Shown here one piece after another: positions 17,051 through 24,456 of a stretch of DNA of 64,000 nt; within the stretch, counting starts at the first letter, position 1; each line of letters opens with the position of its first letter. The stretch is taken from positions 185,523 to 249,522 of the forward strand of contig NZ_SMLZ01000114.1 in the NCBI RefSeq assembly GCF_009711415.1, in the 5' to 3' direction. The translations under genes and the position numbers were made by a program. The notes under the pieces were generated by a model that had not been told where the DNA came from, searched no databases, and saw nothing but the letters and a program-made list of their open reading frames with translations. This stretch comes from Roseibium denhamense (lineage in GTDB: Bacteria > Pseudomonadota > Alphaproteobacteria > Rhizobiales > Stappiaceae).

Positions 17051-18319
17051 TCAAGCCGCCTTGGAAAGGGCTTCGCCCAACAGATGGCGTCCGGTATGGC
17101 CGATAATTCTCGTTTCGACAATCTCTCCAGCCGTTCCACCGGCTAGTTCGACCTGAGTGAACTGTTCGGTGCGGCCAAGGCCTTCCTTCTCTATGAGAAC
17201 GGGCCGGACCTTACCAACTTCCGTTGCCAGGTGCTGCGCGAGGACTTGCGCCCCTTTTTCGCGCAAACGGGCGCCGCGCTCCTTGATGATGCTCCGGTCA
17301 AGCTGGGGCATGCGCGCGGCCGGTGTGCCCGGACGGGGAGAAAACGGGAAAACATGAAGATGTGTGAGGCCGCACTCATCCACGATCCGCAGAGAATTTT
17401 GGAACATTTCTTCGGTTTCGGTCGGAAAGCCAGCAATGATATCGGCACCAAAGACCACATCCGGGCGCATTTTGCGGACGTCTTCGCAGAAACGGATCGT
17501 ATCGGCTCTAAGGTGCCGACGCTTCATCCGCTTCAGGATCATATCGTCACCCGCCTGCAACGACAGATGAAAATGCGGCATCAAACGGTGATCGTCTGCA
17601 ATCACCTGCATCAGATCCTCATCGGCCTCAATGGAATCAATGGACGACAGGCGCAAGCGCTTGAGGTCCGGAACCATGTTCAGGATCTTAGCGGTCAAAG
17701 TGCCAAGTTTCGGTGTTCCGGGGAGGTCTGCACCATAGGAGGTGATATCGACACCAGTCAGCACAATCTCATTGTAGCCGTTGCCGGTCAGACGTGTGAT
17801 TTGATCAATGACAACGCCCATCGGCACGGAGCGCGAATTGCCCCGGCCATAAGGAATGATGCAGAACGTGCAGCGGTGATCACATCCGTTCTGAACCTGA
17901 ACGAAAGCGCGCGACCGGCCGGTTAAGCCATCGATCAAGTGACCAGCAGTTTCCTCGACACTCATGATGTCGTTGACGCGTACCTTCTCGGTCTCGGAAA
18001 TGCCAAAGGCAGCGACATCGGCGTAGGACTTGCGCTCCAGCTTTTCGGTGTTGCCGAGCACCAAATCGACTTCATCCATATTGGAGAAGGTTTCCGTCTC
18101 CGTTTGAGCCGCGCAGCCTGTGACAATAACCTTGGCATCCGGATTGTCGCGCTTGGCCTTGCGCACGGCCTGACGGGCCTGACGGACTGCTTCATTGGTC
18201 ACGGCACACGTGTTGATCAGGATCGCATCCTTGAGGCCTGCGGCCTCCGCCTCGCGCTTCATTACCTCGGATTCATAGGAATTCAGGCGGCAGCCGAACG
18301 TCACAACATCAATGCTCAT
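17051..18319 (-). CDS. mtaB: tRNA (ms2-t6A) methylthiotransferase
   Basis: The 422-residue radical SAM enzyme adds a methylthio group to t6A37 of tRNAs decoding ANN codons. The N-terminal UPF0004 domain supplies Cys10, Cys38 and Cys69 for one iron-sulfur cluster. The radical SAM triad is C146-x3-C150-x2-C153 in NGCDHRCTFC. A TRAM domain closes the C-terminus (ELAGGTAGEIVETRIIGHTGRHL). The start overlaps the dapF stop by 4 bp, indicating translational coupling. MtaB rather than MiaB is favoured by FGCRLNSYE and FCIIPYGRG. Confidence 0.92.
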   Translation of the reverse strand: MSIDVVTFGCRLNSYESEVMKREAEAAGLKDAILINTCAVTNEAVRQARQAVRKAKRDNPDAKVIVTGCAAQTETETFSNMDEVDLVLGNTEKLERKSYADVAAFGISETEKVRVNDIMSVEETAGHLIDGLTGRSRAFVQVQNGCDHRCTFCIIPYGRGNSRSVPMGVVIDQITRLTGNGYNEIVLTGVDITSYGADLPGTPKLGTLTAKILNMVPDLKRLRLSSIDSIEADEDLMQVIADDHRLMPHFHLSLQAGDDMILKRMKRRHLRADTIRFCEDVRKMRPDVVFGADIIAGFPTETEEMFQNSLRIVDECGLTHLHVFPFSPRPGTPAARMPQLDRSIIKERGARLREKGAQVLAQHLATEVGKVRPVLIEKEGLGRTEQFTQVELAGGTAGEIVETRIIGHTGRHLLGEALSKAA

Positions 18320-19227
18320 GATGCCGCACCCGCTTCCACCGGCACATCGCCGTCTTCCGTCCGCCGCCAGGAGAGGGTTGCCAGATCTACCTCCCCCTCA
18401 AACTCGATCTCGGTGAGACCGGTCATCAGTACGTGTCCGTCGCTTTCCCGCCATTCAATGTCAATCGGCCCGCCGGGCAGATGAATGGTGGTCTTCCGGC
18501 CTGCCTTGTTGTCGCGGACCGCGGCAACTGCGGTCGCGCACGCCGCCGTTCCGCAGGCGAGCGTCAAGCCAGCTCCGCGCTCCCACACCTTCAAACGGAT
18601 TTGATTTTCATCGAACACATGGGCCAGCGAAATATTGGCGCCTTCCGGAAAAATCGGATGATGCTCCAGGAGCGGCCCTACGCGCGCGAGATCGTAGGCT
18701 TCGACATCGTCGACCCAGAAAATCGCATGAGGATTCCCCATGTTCACAACGGCCGGCGTATGGAGGATTGGTTCGTCAATCGGGCCGATCTGCAGCTCAA
18801 TCGCTCGTGTATCCGCAAACTCTTCGGCCAGCGGGATCTGGTCCCATTCGAGCCGTGGCACCCCCATATCGACGGTCACGGTGCGCGGGCCATCTGCATC
18901 AAACGCATGGAGTAAGCCTGCATTGGTCTCGATGGTCACCATATCCTTGCCGGCTTCTTCCATCAGCAAACGGCCGATACAGCGTGTGGCATTGCCGCAC
19001 GCGTCAACCTGGCTGCCGTCGCAGTTGTGGATGCGCATGAAGGCGTCAACACCATAAGCCGAGCGCTCGACCGTGATCATTTGATCAAAACCGATGCCGT
19101 GTCCGCGATCGCCGAGCTGGGCAATCTGATCCTTGGCCAGCTGCAACGGCTTCTGCCGCGCATCCCAGACCACGAAATCGTTGCCAAGGCCGTTCATCTT
19201 CAAAAAGGGTCTGACGTCAGACGCCAT
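18316..19227 (-). CDS. dapF: Diaminopimelate epimerase
   Basis: The 303-residue enzyme converts LL-DAP to meso-DAP for lysine and peptidoglycan. The two catalytic cysteines are visible: Cys77 in VDACGNATRCIG and Cys225 in LTLACGTAACAT. PFLKMNGLGNDFVV at the N-terminus and VNMGNPHAIFW are family signatures. ATG 19227 (MASDVRPF) is preferred to an in-frame GTG at 19239. It heads the dapF-mtaB-ftsY unit and is divergent from the gene at 19441. Confidence 0.95.
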   Translation of the reverse strand: MASDVRPFLKMNGLGNDFVVWDARQKPLQLAKDQIAQLGDRGHGIGFDQMITVERSAYGVDAFMRIHNCDGSQVDACGNATRCIGRLLMEEAGKDMVTIETNAGLLHAFDADGPRTVTVDMGVPRLEWDQIPLAEEFADTRAIELQIGPIDEPILHTPAVVNMGNPHAIFWVDDVEAYDLARVGPLLEHHPIFPEGANISLAHVFDENQIRLKVWERGAGLTLACGTAACATAVAAVRDNKAGRKTTIHLPGGPIDIEWRESDGHVLMTGLTEIEFEGEVDLATLSWRRTEDGDVPVEAGAAS

Positions 19228-19440
19228 TACAGTGTGCACTTCTTCGGGTGTTCTTGGGAGTAAACGGCGCGGAGCGCCTGTCTTGTGCTCTGTATGGCTG
19301 AAATCATCGCGAATTACCAGATCCGATACGGATTCAGCGCGCCGTAGGGTTAGCGGGTAAAGCTGTGACCTGCATTACATCGCAGCAAGACAACTTCCCG
19401 TAGATCTCGCGTCAAGGGGCACATCTTAAGGAAAGAAATC

Positions 19441-19899
19441 ATGCCCAATGATGTTACCGCACAAGAGTCTCAGCGTCTGATCGCCTTTGCCGAGCAACGG
19501 CTCAATCAGGTGGAAGGCAACGGAGAGTGCTGGACGCTCGTCAATAACGGTTTCCAGCACCTGAATTTTCACAAGCCCGGCGCGACCTACATTTGGGGCC
19601 GGGAAGTCCGGCTAAGCGACGCCCGCCCGGGCGATGTTTTCCAGTTCCGGAACTTTCGCAGCCGCGTCGAGCGTGAAGACGGTAGCTGGGAGGTTAAGAC
19701 ACGCGGCGCGCCCCGCCACACAGCCATACTGGTGCGTGTCGATCTCTTCGGCAACGCCACCTTTCTGGAAGCCAACGTGAATGGCAGCCACAATGTGCAA
19801 AGGAACAGTTTTTACATCCGCACAGCCGATATCTATGACGATGAGCCGTTTACGGTCAGGATTTCGGGGTCGTACACGATCTACCGGCCTCAAAAGTGA
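19441..19899 (+). CDS. Predicted papain-like (CHAP/NlpC-type) cysteine hydrolase, cytosolic form
   Basis: The 152-residue protein has no signal peptide. After a helix (ESQRLIAFAEQRLNQVEGN) comes GECWTLVNNGF with Cys30 at the start of a helix, the position of the nucleophile in papain-like folds. ARPGDVFQFRNF (61-72) is the P-G-D strand typical of CHAP/NlpC domains, and APRHTAILVRV supplies His93. Glu110 or Asn112 in FLEANVNGS could complete a triad. The GECW segment recalls the cysteine-proteinase fold of fungal BBC1/AIM3, but I cannot confirm homology. A good ribosome binding site (AAGGA) precedes ATG 19441. Its stop is 35 bp from the convergent L,D-transpeptidase gene. Confidence 0.55.
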   Translation: MPNDVTAQESQRLIAFAEQRLNQVEGNGECWTLVNNGFQHLNFHKPGATYIWGREVRLSDARPGDVFQFRNFRSRVEREDGSWEVKTRGAPRHTAILVRVDLFGNATFLEANVNGSHNVQRNSFYIRTADIYDDEPFTVRISGSYTIYRPQK

Positions 19900-19933
19900 A
19901 GCACGGTGGTTCCTGAGCAGCTGTCGTTTACCC

Positions 19934-20473
19934 TCAAGGGCGTATGGTCATGACGGCGCCGGGTCCGATCACGGACAGCAGCAAGCGCATGTGATCCGGT
20001 GCGATGGCCACACATCCTTCGGTCGGCCGGTAGTCTTCGCGCGCGATGTGAAAGAAGATGGCGCTGCCTTGGCCCTTGACCGGCGGATACATATTGCAAT
20101 CGAGCACTACAACGATGTCGTACAACCGGTCATCGCGCCACATTTTCTCGTGACTTAGGGAAAAGGGCAGCTTGACCGGGCGGTTGTAGCGGGCATACGC
20201 CGGATCATCGCACCAGCCGAGATCCGGCGTTATCGCTTCCATCGGGAGCAGGGTTCGCGGCCGCGGACCACGATCCATCCGGTAGTAAATGTGCATGAGT
20301 TCGAAGGACCCGGCCGGCGTTGCTCCATCACCTTCTTTCTTGCGCACAATCACGCCGGACCGGCCCAATGCACACGGAACCGTGATCGAGCCGCAGTGCA
20401 GCACACCCTTACGCCGATCCCGCGCGAGTGCATGAACCTCTAGGATATCCGCCAGTTTTCCACCGCCACTCAT
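19934..20473 (-). CDS. L,D-transpeptidase (YkuD domain) family protein
   Basis: The 179-residue protein is a compact YkuD catalytic domain of the COG3786 type. KEGDGATPAGSF (47-57) precedes the active-site segment FFHIAREDYRPTEGCVAI, with His142 and the nucleophile Cys154. Such enzymes form 3-3 peptidoglycan cross-links or attach proteins to peptidoglycan. No signal peptide is evident from the chosen start (ATG 20473); an in-frame start at 20623 would add 50 residues without one either, so export is unexplained. It is divergent from the CenR-like regulator across 191 bp. Confidence 0.8.
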   Translation of the reverse strand: MSGGGKLADILEVHALARDRRKGVLHCGSITVPCALGRSGVIVRKKEGDGATPAGSFELMHIYYRMDRGPRPRTLLPMEAITPDLGWCDDPAYARYNRPVKLPFSLSHEKMWRDDRLYDIVVVLDCNMYPPVKGQGSAIFFHIAREDYRPTEGCVAIAPDHMRLLLSVIGPGAVMTIRP

Positions 20474-20606
20474 ATCACCGACCCTTTGCCTGCCTGTTGC
20501 CCAAGGAGACCTTGATAAACCAGCGCTAAAGCCCGCGTGAAGAAGAATTGACGGAGGCCCGCTTGTAAGGCGACACTTTCCCGCGCACATAGGAACCGGA
20601 ACGTGG

Positions 20607-20623
20607 TTGTGTAATTTATACAA
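20607..20623. promoter_or_regulatory. AT-rich imperfect palindrome, possible operator
   Basis: TTGTGTAATTTATACAA is a 17-bp near-palindrome (7 of 8 arm positions pair, one as G-T) in the 191-bp region between the L,D-transpeptidase gene (-) and the response regulator gene (+). On the minus strand it contains TATAAA, a plausible -10. Size and symmetry suit a dimeric regulator such as a MarR or OmpR-type protein. Confidence 0.4.
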
Positions 20624-20664
20624 ACCCGCGTGATCACTTAGAAATTTGGCGAGGACCCGACAAT

Positions 20665-21348
20665 ATGACCGCCCGCACCATCCTGATTGTCGATGATGAT
20701 ACTGAACTGCGTGAGGCGCTTGTCGAGCAGCTCTCGCTTTATGATGAATTTGAAACCATCCAAGCCGACACCGCCGCCACAGGCATTGCCATGGCCAAGG
20801 AAGAACACGTCGATCTGCTGCTGATGGATGTCGGGCTCCCGGACATTGATGGGCGCGAGGCCGTTAAGCTGTTGCGGAAAAACGGCTTCAAGGCGCCAAT
20901 CATTATGCTGACCGGCCACGACGGCGACAGCGACACAATCCTTGGGCTTGAAGCCGGCGCCAATGACTATGTGACCAAGCCGTTTAAGTTCGCAGTTCTG
21001 CTTGCGCGCGTGCGGGCGCATCTGCGCCAGCATGAACAAAGCGAAGATGCGACCTTCGCCATCGGACGCTACTCGTTCCGGCCGGCTGCCAAGGTGATGC
21101 AAGAAGATAATGGTTCCAAGGTCCGGCTGACGGAAAAGGAAACCTCGATCCTTAAATTTCTTTACCGTGCCGGTGAGAAGCCCGTGACCCGGGATGTGCT
21201 GTTGCACGAAGTGTGGGGTTACAATTCAGGTGTCACCACACACACCCTGGAAACCCATATCTACCGGCTGCGGCAGAAAATCGAGCGTGATCCCTCCAAT
21301 GCAGAGCTTCTGGTCACGGAAGCCGGTGGGTATAAGCTCGTTCCTTAA
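20665..21348 (+). CDS. cenR: OmpR-family response regulator, CenR/OtpR-like
   Basis: The 227-residue protein has an N-terminal receiver with the acidic pair at DDD (10-12), phospho-acceptor Asp55 in LLLMDVGLPD, Thr in IIMLTGHDGD and Lys in YVTKPF. A winged-helix output domain follows (LTEKETSILKFLYRAGEKPVTRDVLLHEVWGY, then THTLETHIYRLRQKIE). The linker LRQHEQSEDATFAIG matches what I recall of CenR of Caulobacter and OtpR of Brucella, regulators needed for envelope integrity. The next gene being a cyclic-nucleotide-binding protein also matches the Brucella otpR locus. Assignment is by recall, not alignment. No histidine kinase is adjacent. Confidence 0.7.
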   Translation: MTARTILIVDDDTELREALVEQLSLYDEFETIQADTAATGIAMAKEEHVDLLLMDVGLPDIDGREAVKLLRKNGFKAPIIMLTGHDGDSDTILGLEAGANDYVTKPFKFAVLLARVRAHLRQHEQSEDATFAIGRYSFRPAAKVMQEDNGSKVRLTEKETSILKFLYRAGEKPVTRDVLLHEVWGYNSGVTTHTLETHIYRLRQKIERDPSNAELLVTEAGGYKLVP

Positions 21349-21396
21349 CCGCTTATGTGCTTGTGCGTCCTCACCGTTTCGGCGTAAATCTTGGGC

Positions 21397-21894
21397 ATGA
21401 GCCTTGCCCAAGATATTGCGATTCTCAAACAGGTCCCGATGCTCTCGGATTTTTCTGACGATCAGCTGCGGCTGCTCGCTTTCAGTGCCGAAAGCATGGA
21501 CTTCAGCAAAGGGCAGCAGTTGTTCGATCAGGACGACCGCGCCGACGGCGGGCTCGTGATCACCACAGGCACCGTGGCCTTGAAACAACGCACCCCGGAC
21601 GGTTTTCAGGACGTCGACCAGGCCGGGCCGGGTACGCTTCTAGGCGAAAGCGCGCTCCTGATCGAAGCAAAACGCCCTTGCAGGGCCGAAGCCCTCGAGG
21701 GCGTGCGGATCATCCGGATCCGCCGCGCGCTTTTCAAACGGATGATCTCAGAGTACCCCGATTTGGCGCAGCAGCTTTTCGATCAGCATGCCTACCGTTT
21801 CCGCGCCACAGTCTCGCGCCTGAAACCACTGGGGGCCAAGATGGCCGAACTCGATCTCCTCAACGAATCCCGGTTCGACAAAGACGAAAACTGA
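21397..21894 (+). CDS. Cyclic-nucleotide-binding domain protein
   Basis: The 165-residue protein is a single cNMP-binding beta-barrel without a DNA-binding domain. The barrel starts MLSDFSDDQLRLLAFSAESM; the phosphate-binding cassette is GTLLGESALLIEAKRPCRAEAL, where Glu and the Arg nine residues later have the protein-kinase-A-type spacing, so binding may be retained. A C-terminal helix contains many charged residues (ELDLLNESRFDKDEN). ATG 21397 is preferred to an in-frame TTG at 21391. It lies 48 bp after the CenR-like gene on the same strand and is probably co-transcribed. Confidence 0.75.
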   Translation: MSLAQDIAILKQVPMLSDFSDDQLRLLAFSAESMDFSKGQQLFDQDDRADGGLVITTGTVALKQRTPDGFQDVDQAGPGTLLGESALLIEAKRPCRAEALEGVRIIRIRRALFKRMISEYPDLAQQLFDQHAYRFRATVSRLKPLGAKMAELDLLNESRFDKDEN

Positions 21895-21953
21895 AGCCCG
21901 CAGCTATACCTGATCTTGCTAATTGTTGAGCGAGCGCATATCGCATGTAATCG

Positions 21954-22004
21954 GTGTCGTCTTTCACTGTCCGAAATCAATGATTTCAACGCAAAAGACG
22001 ACAC
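21954..22004. repeat. Nested inverted repeats (11-bp outer, 7-bp inner)
   Basis: The outer arms (21954-21964 and 21994-22004) are 11-nt perfect complements, GTGTCGTCTTT/AAAGACGACAC. Inside them lies GAAATCA-A-TGATTTC (21973-21987), a 7-bp palindrome around one central base. There is no T tract on either side. It sits between the ends of the convergent cNMP gene and leuD, so a bidirectional termination or mRNA-end role is plausible. Confidence 0.6.
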
Positions 22005-22034
22005 ATGATAAATTCTAATTGATGCGACACGCGC

Positions 22035-22069
22035 AAAAACAAAAAACCCCGGCGGATTGCGCCGAGGTT
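22035..22069 (-). terminator. Rho-independent terminator of leuD
   Basis: On the minus strand AACCTCGGCG, loop CAATC, CGCCGGGGTT (one G-T pair) is followed by a run of Ts. It lies 27 bp after the leuD stop. Confidence 0.88.
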
Positions 22070-22095
22070 GTGTTTTCCAAAGGCTGACGCCGGCC

Positions 22096-22701
22096 TTACA
22101 CCCAGGGACGGCTTTCGCTCATCTTGCCTTCAAATGTATCGATCTGACCGGCCTTTTCCATGGTCTGGCCGATGTCGTCGAGCCCATTGATCAGGCAATG
22201 CTTGCGGAAATGGTCAATCTTGAACGCAATGTCACCGCTTTCCAGGCCTTTGATTTCCTGGTTCTCCAGGTCGATGGTCAGTGTGAAATTGGCACCGCGC
22301 TCTGAGGCGTGCATCAGCGTCTCCAGCTCGTCTTCCGAAACCTGGATCGGCAAAATGCCGTTCTTGAAACAGTTATTGTAAAAGATATCTGCAAAGGAGG
22401 TCGAAATCACACAGCGGATGCCAAAATCAAGGAGCGCCCATGGAGCGTGCTCACGAGAGGATCCGCAGCCGAAATTGTCACCCGCGATCAGAATCTTGGC
22501 GTCCCGGTAAGCGGCTTTGTTGAGGACGAAATCCGGGTTTTCAGATCCATCATCGTTGGTCCGCATTTCATGAAACAGAGCCGTTCCAAGACCTGTGCGC
22601 TTGATCGTCTTCAAGAACTGTTTCGGAATGATCATATCCGTGTCGATGTTGATGATCGGCAACGGCGCGGCGACACCGGTCAGCGTCTCAAATTTTTCCA
22701 T
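22096..22701 (-). CDS. leuD: 3-isopropylmalate dehydratase small subunit
   Basis: The 201-residue protein is the swivel domain of isopropylmalate isomerase in leucine biosynthesis; the iron-sulfur large subunit LeuC is not in this window. Family landmarks are [39 protein letters not shown] (substrate-binding SSREH), and [15 protein letters not shown]. Length is normal. It is followed by a strong terminator and preceded by argC, 48 bp away on the same strand. Confidence 0.96.
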   Translation of the reverse strand: MEKFETLTGVAAPLPIINIDTDMIIPKQFLKTIKRTGLGTALFHEMRTNDDGSENPDFVLNKAAYRDAKILIAGDNFGCGSSREHAPWALLDFGIRCVISTSFADIFYNNCFKNGILPIQVSEDELETLMHASERGANFTLTIDLENQEIKGLESGDIAFKIDHFRKHCLINGLDDIGQTMEKAGQIDTFEGKMSESRPWV

Positions 22702-22749
22702 TCTTTCCTCTCCTGAAAGCAGATTGCTCTGCCGGCCACCTCAAGCGGC

Positions 22750-23700
22750 TTAAGCAGCCAGGCTTGTGGTCTGATCGACACCGAGCATCAAATTGAGATT
22801 TTGGACCGCGGCGCCAGATGCGCCTTTGCCCAAATTGTCATAGACCGCAATGATCACAGCCTGCGCACGTGCATCATTGGCAAACACATGCAGACGCAAG
22901 CCATTCGTGTCGTTGAGCGCCTGCGGATCAAGCCCGTCGGAGCGCTCAAGCGCCTCCAGTGGAGCCACTTCAACAAAACCGTTGGATGCCGCTGCAAAAT
23001 GGTCGGCAAGCGCAGCATGCAGCTGGGCGCCAGCCGGAACCGTTGCCAGGCCGGCGAGATTCAGGGGCAGGACCGTCATCATGCCCTTGTAGTAGTTGCC
23101 GACCGTGGGGGTGAACAGCGGAGCTCGGTCAAGAAGGCCATACTCCGTCATTTCCGGCAGATGCTTGTGATTGAAGCCCAGCCCATAAGGCGCCAGCACA
23201 TTTGCCACATGGCCTTTCGCGTCATAGTCGGCAATCATGCCTTTTCCGCCGCCGGAGTAGCCGGACACGCCATGATACACGAGCGGGAAGTCCGCAGGCA
23301 GCAGTCCGCCTGCAATCAGCGGCCGGATGGACGCAATCAGCCCTTGCGGCCAGCAGCCCGGATTGGCAACCCGCATGGCCGCAGCAATGACATCACCCTG
23401 ATCGGGGTCCATTTCGGCAAAACCATAGGCCCAACCGTCCGAGACCCGGTGGGCACTGGAGGCATCGATCACCCTTGTGGTGTCGTTCTCAATCAAGGCG
23501 ACGCTCTCTTTGGCGGCCGCATCCGGCAAGCACAGGATCGCAACATCGGCCTTGTTGAGATAATCTGCGCGGGCAGACGCATCCTTGCGCAACTCGTCCG
23601 GAATGGAGAGCAGCTCGATGTCGCGGCGCATGGCAAGGCGCTCACGGATCTGCAGACCCGTCGTACCGGCTTCACCATCAATAAATACGCGCGCGGTCAT
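22750..23700 (-). CDS. argC: N-acetyl-gamma-glutamyl-phosphate reductase (type 2)
   Basis: The 316-residue enzyme reduces N-acetylglutamyl phosphate to the semialdehyde in arginine biosynthesis. It shows FIDGEAGTTGLQIRERL (NADP-binding turn), DASSAHRV, and the catalytic Cys116 in ANPGCWPQG. GVSGYSGGGKGMI and FNHKHLPEM are further signatures. The short length and the N-terminus identify the compact type 2 enzyme. Its start at 23700 lies about 95 bp from the stop of the AhpD-like gene upstream. Confidence 0.94.
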   Translation of the reverse strand: MTARVFIDGEAGTTGLQIRERLAMRRDIELLSIPDELRKDASARADYLNKADVAILCLPDAAAKESVALIENDTTRVIDASSAHRVSDGWAYGFAEMDPDQGDVIAAAMRVANPGCWPQGLIASIRPLIAGGLLPADFPLVYHGVSGYSGGGKGMIADYDAKGHVANVLAPYGLGFNHKHLPEMTEYGLLDRAPLFTPTVGNYYKGMMTVLPLNLAGLATVPAGAQLHAALADHFAAASNGFVEVAPLEALERSDGLDPQALNDTNGLRLHVFANDARAQAVIIAVYDNLGKGASGAAVQNLNLMLGVDQTTSLAA

Positions 23701-23795
23701 GGCCCGCTCCTCTCCTCATGTGCGAGTGTTTGAAAGTGCGACGCTTCTTACACCCAAATACCCGCCTTGTCACCGCTTCCGGCACTGCGGTGAGC

Positions 23796-24362
23796 TCAAC
23801 GCGCCATTGAGTGATACTCATCATTCGGACGCATATCGGTCGCAGCCGCCACCCGGTTGGTCATGTTGAAGAAGGCGGCAACAGATGCAATGTCCCAAAT
23901 GTCCCGGTCCGAAAAACCGGCATCACGCAACAGCTGGCGGTCTTCTTCAAGAATTTCCGCCGGGCGCTCGGTCAGTTTGACCGCAAAATCCAGCATCGCC
24001 CGCTGGCGTGCACTCAAGTCGGCCACCCGGTAATTCATGACCATGAGTTCGCCCTGAACTGGGTCGCCTGAAAGATCACGTACAGCGGCCCCGTGAGCTG
24101 TCAGGCAATAAAAACAGCGGTTCGCCGCCGAAACCGCAACGGCAATCATCTCGCGCTCTAGTTTCGACAGTCCGCATTCAGCCAGCATCAGGTCATTATA
24201 CATATCCGTGAAGGCGCGCAGCTTGACCTCATCGAAGGCATAAGCCTTGAGCACATTCGGCACCAAACCGAGCTTTTCCTTGCACAAATCGAAATATGCC
24301 TGGGTCTTTTCACTCAATTTTTCATTTGAATCGATTTGCAAGGCTGTGACTTTGCTTGACAA
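23796..24362 (-). CDS. AhpD-like peroxidase-related protein (carboxymuconolactone decarboxylase family)
   Basis: The 188-residue protein is helical and carries ANRCFYCLTAHG, giving the redox pattern Cys83-x2-Cys86-x3-His90 of the AhpD/CMD superfamily. The N-terminal CKEKLGLVPNVLKAYAF and the C-terminal FSDRDIWDIASVAAFFNMTNRVA match the uncharacterized-peroxidase-related subfamily. The expected activity is thiol-dependent peroxide reduction, but substrates are unknown. Its start is 94 bp from the divergent glutamate dehydrogenase gene, and a TTGACA (24356-24361) overlaps its first codons. Confidence 0.82.
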   Translation of the reverse strand: MSSKVTALQIDSNEKLSEKTQAYFDLCKEKLGLVPNVLKAYAFDEVKLRAFTDMYNDLMLAECGLSKLEREMIAVAVSAANRCFYCLTAHGAAVRDLSGDPVQGELMVMNYRVADLSARQRAMLDFAVKLTERPAEILEEDRQLLRDAGFSDRDIWDIASVAAFFNMTNRVAAATDMRPNDEYHSMAR

Positions 24363-24456
24363 TTTGTTCCTCCCGTCATGAAACCAATGATGTCGCTATT
24401 CTACAAAAGACTACCACGCGACAGAGCCAAACCATAAACCGCCTCGGGGGATGACC

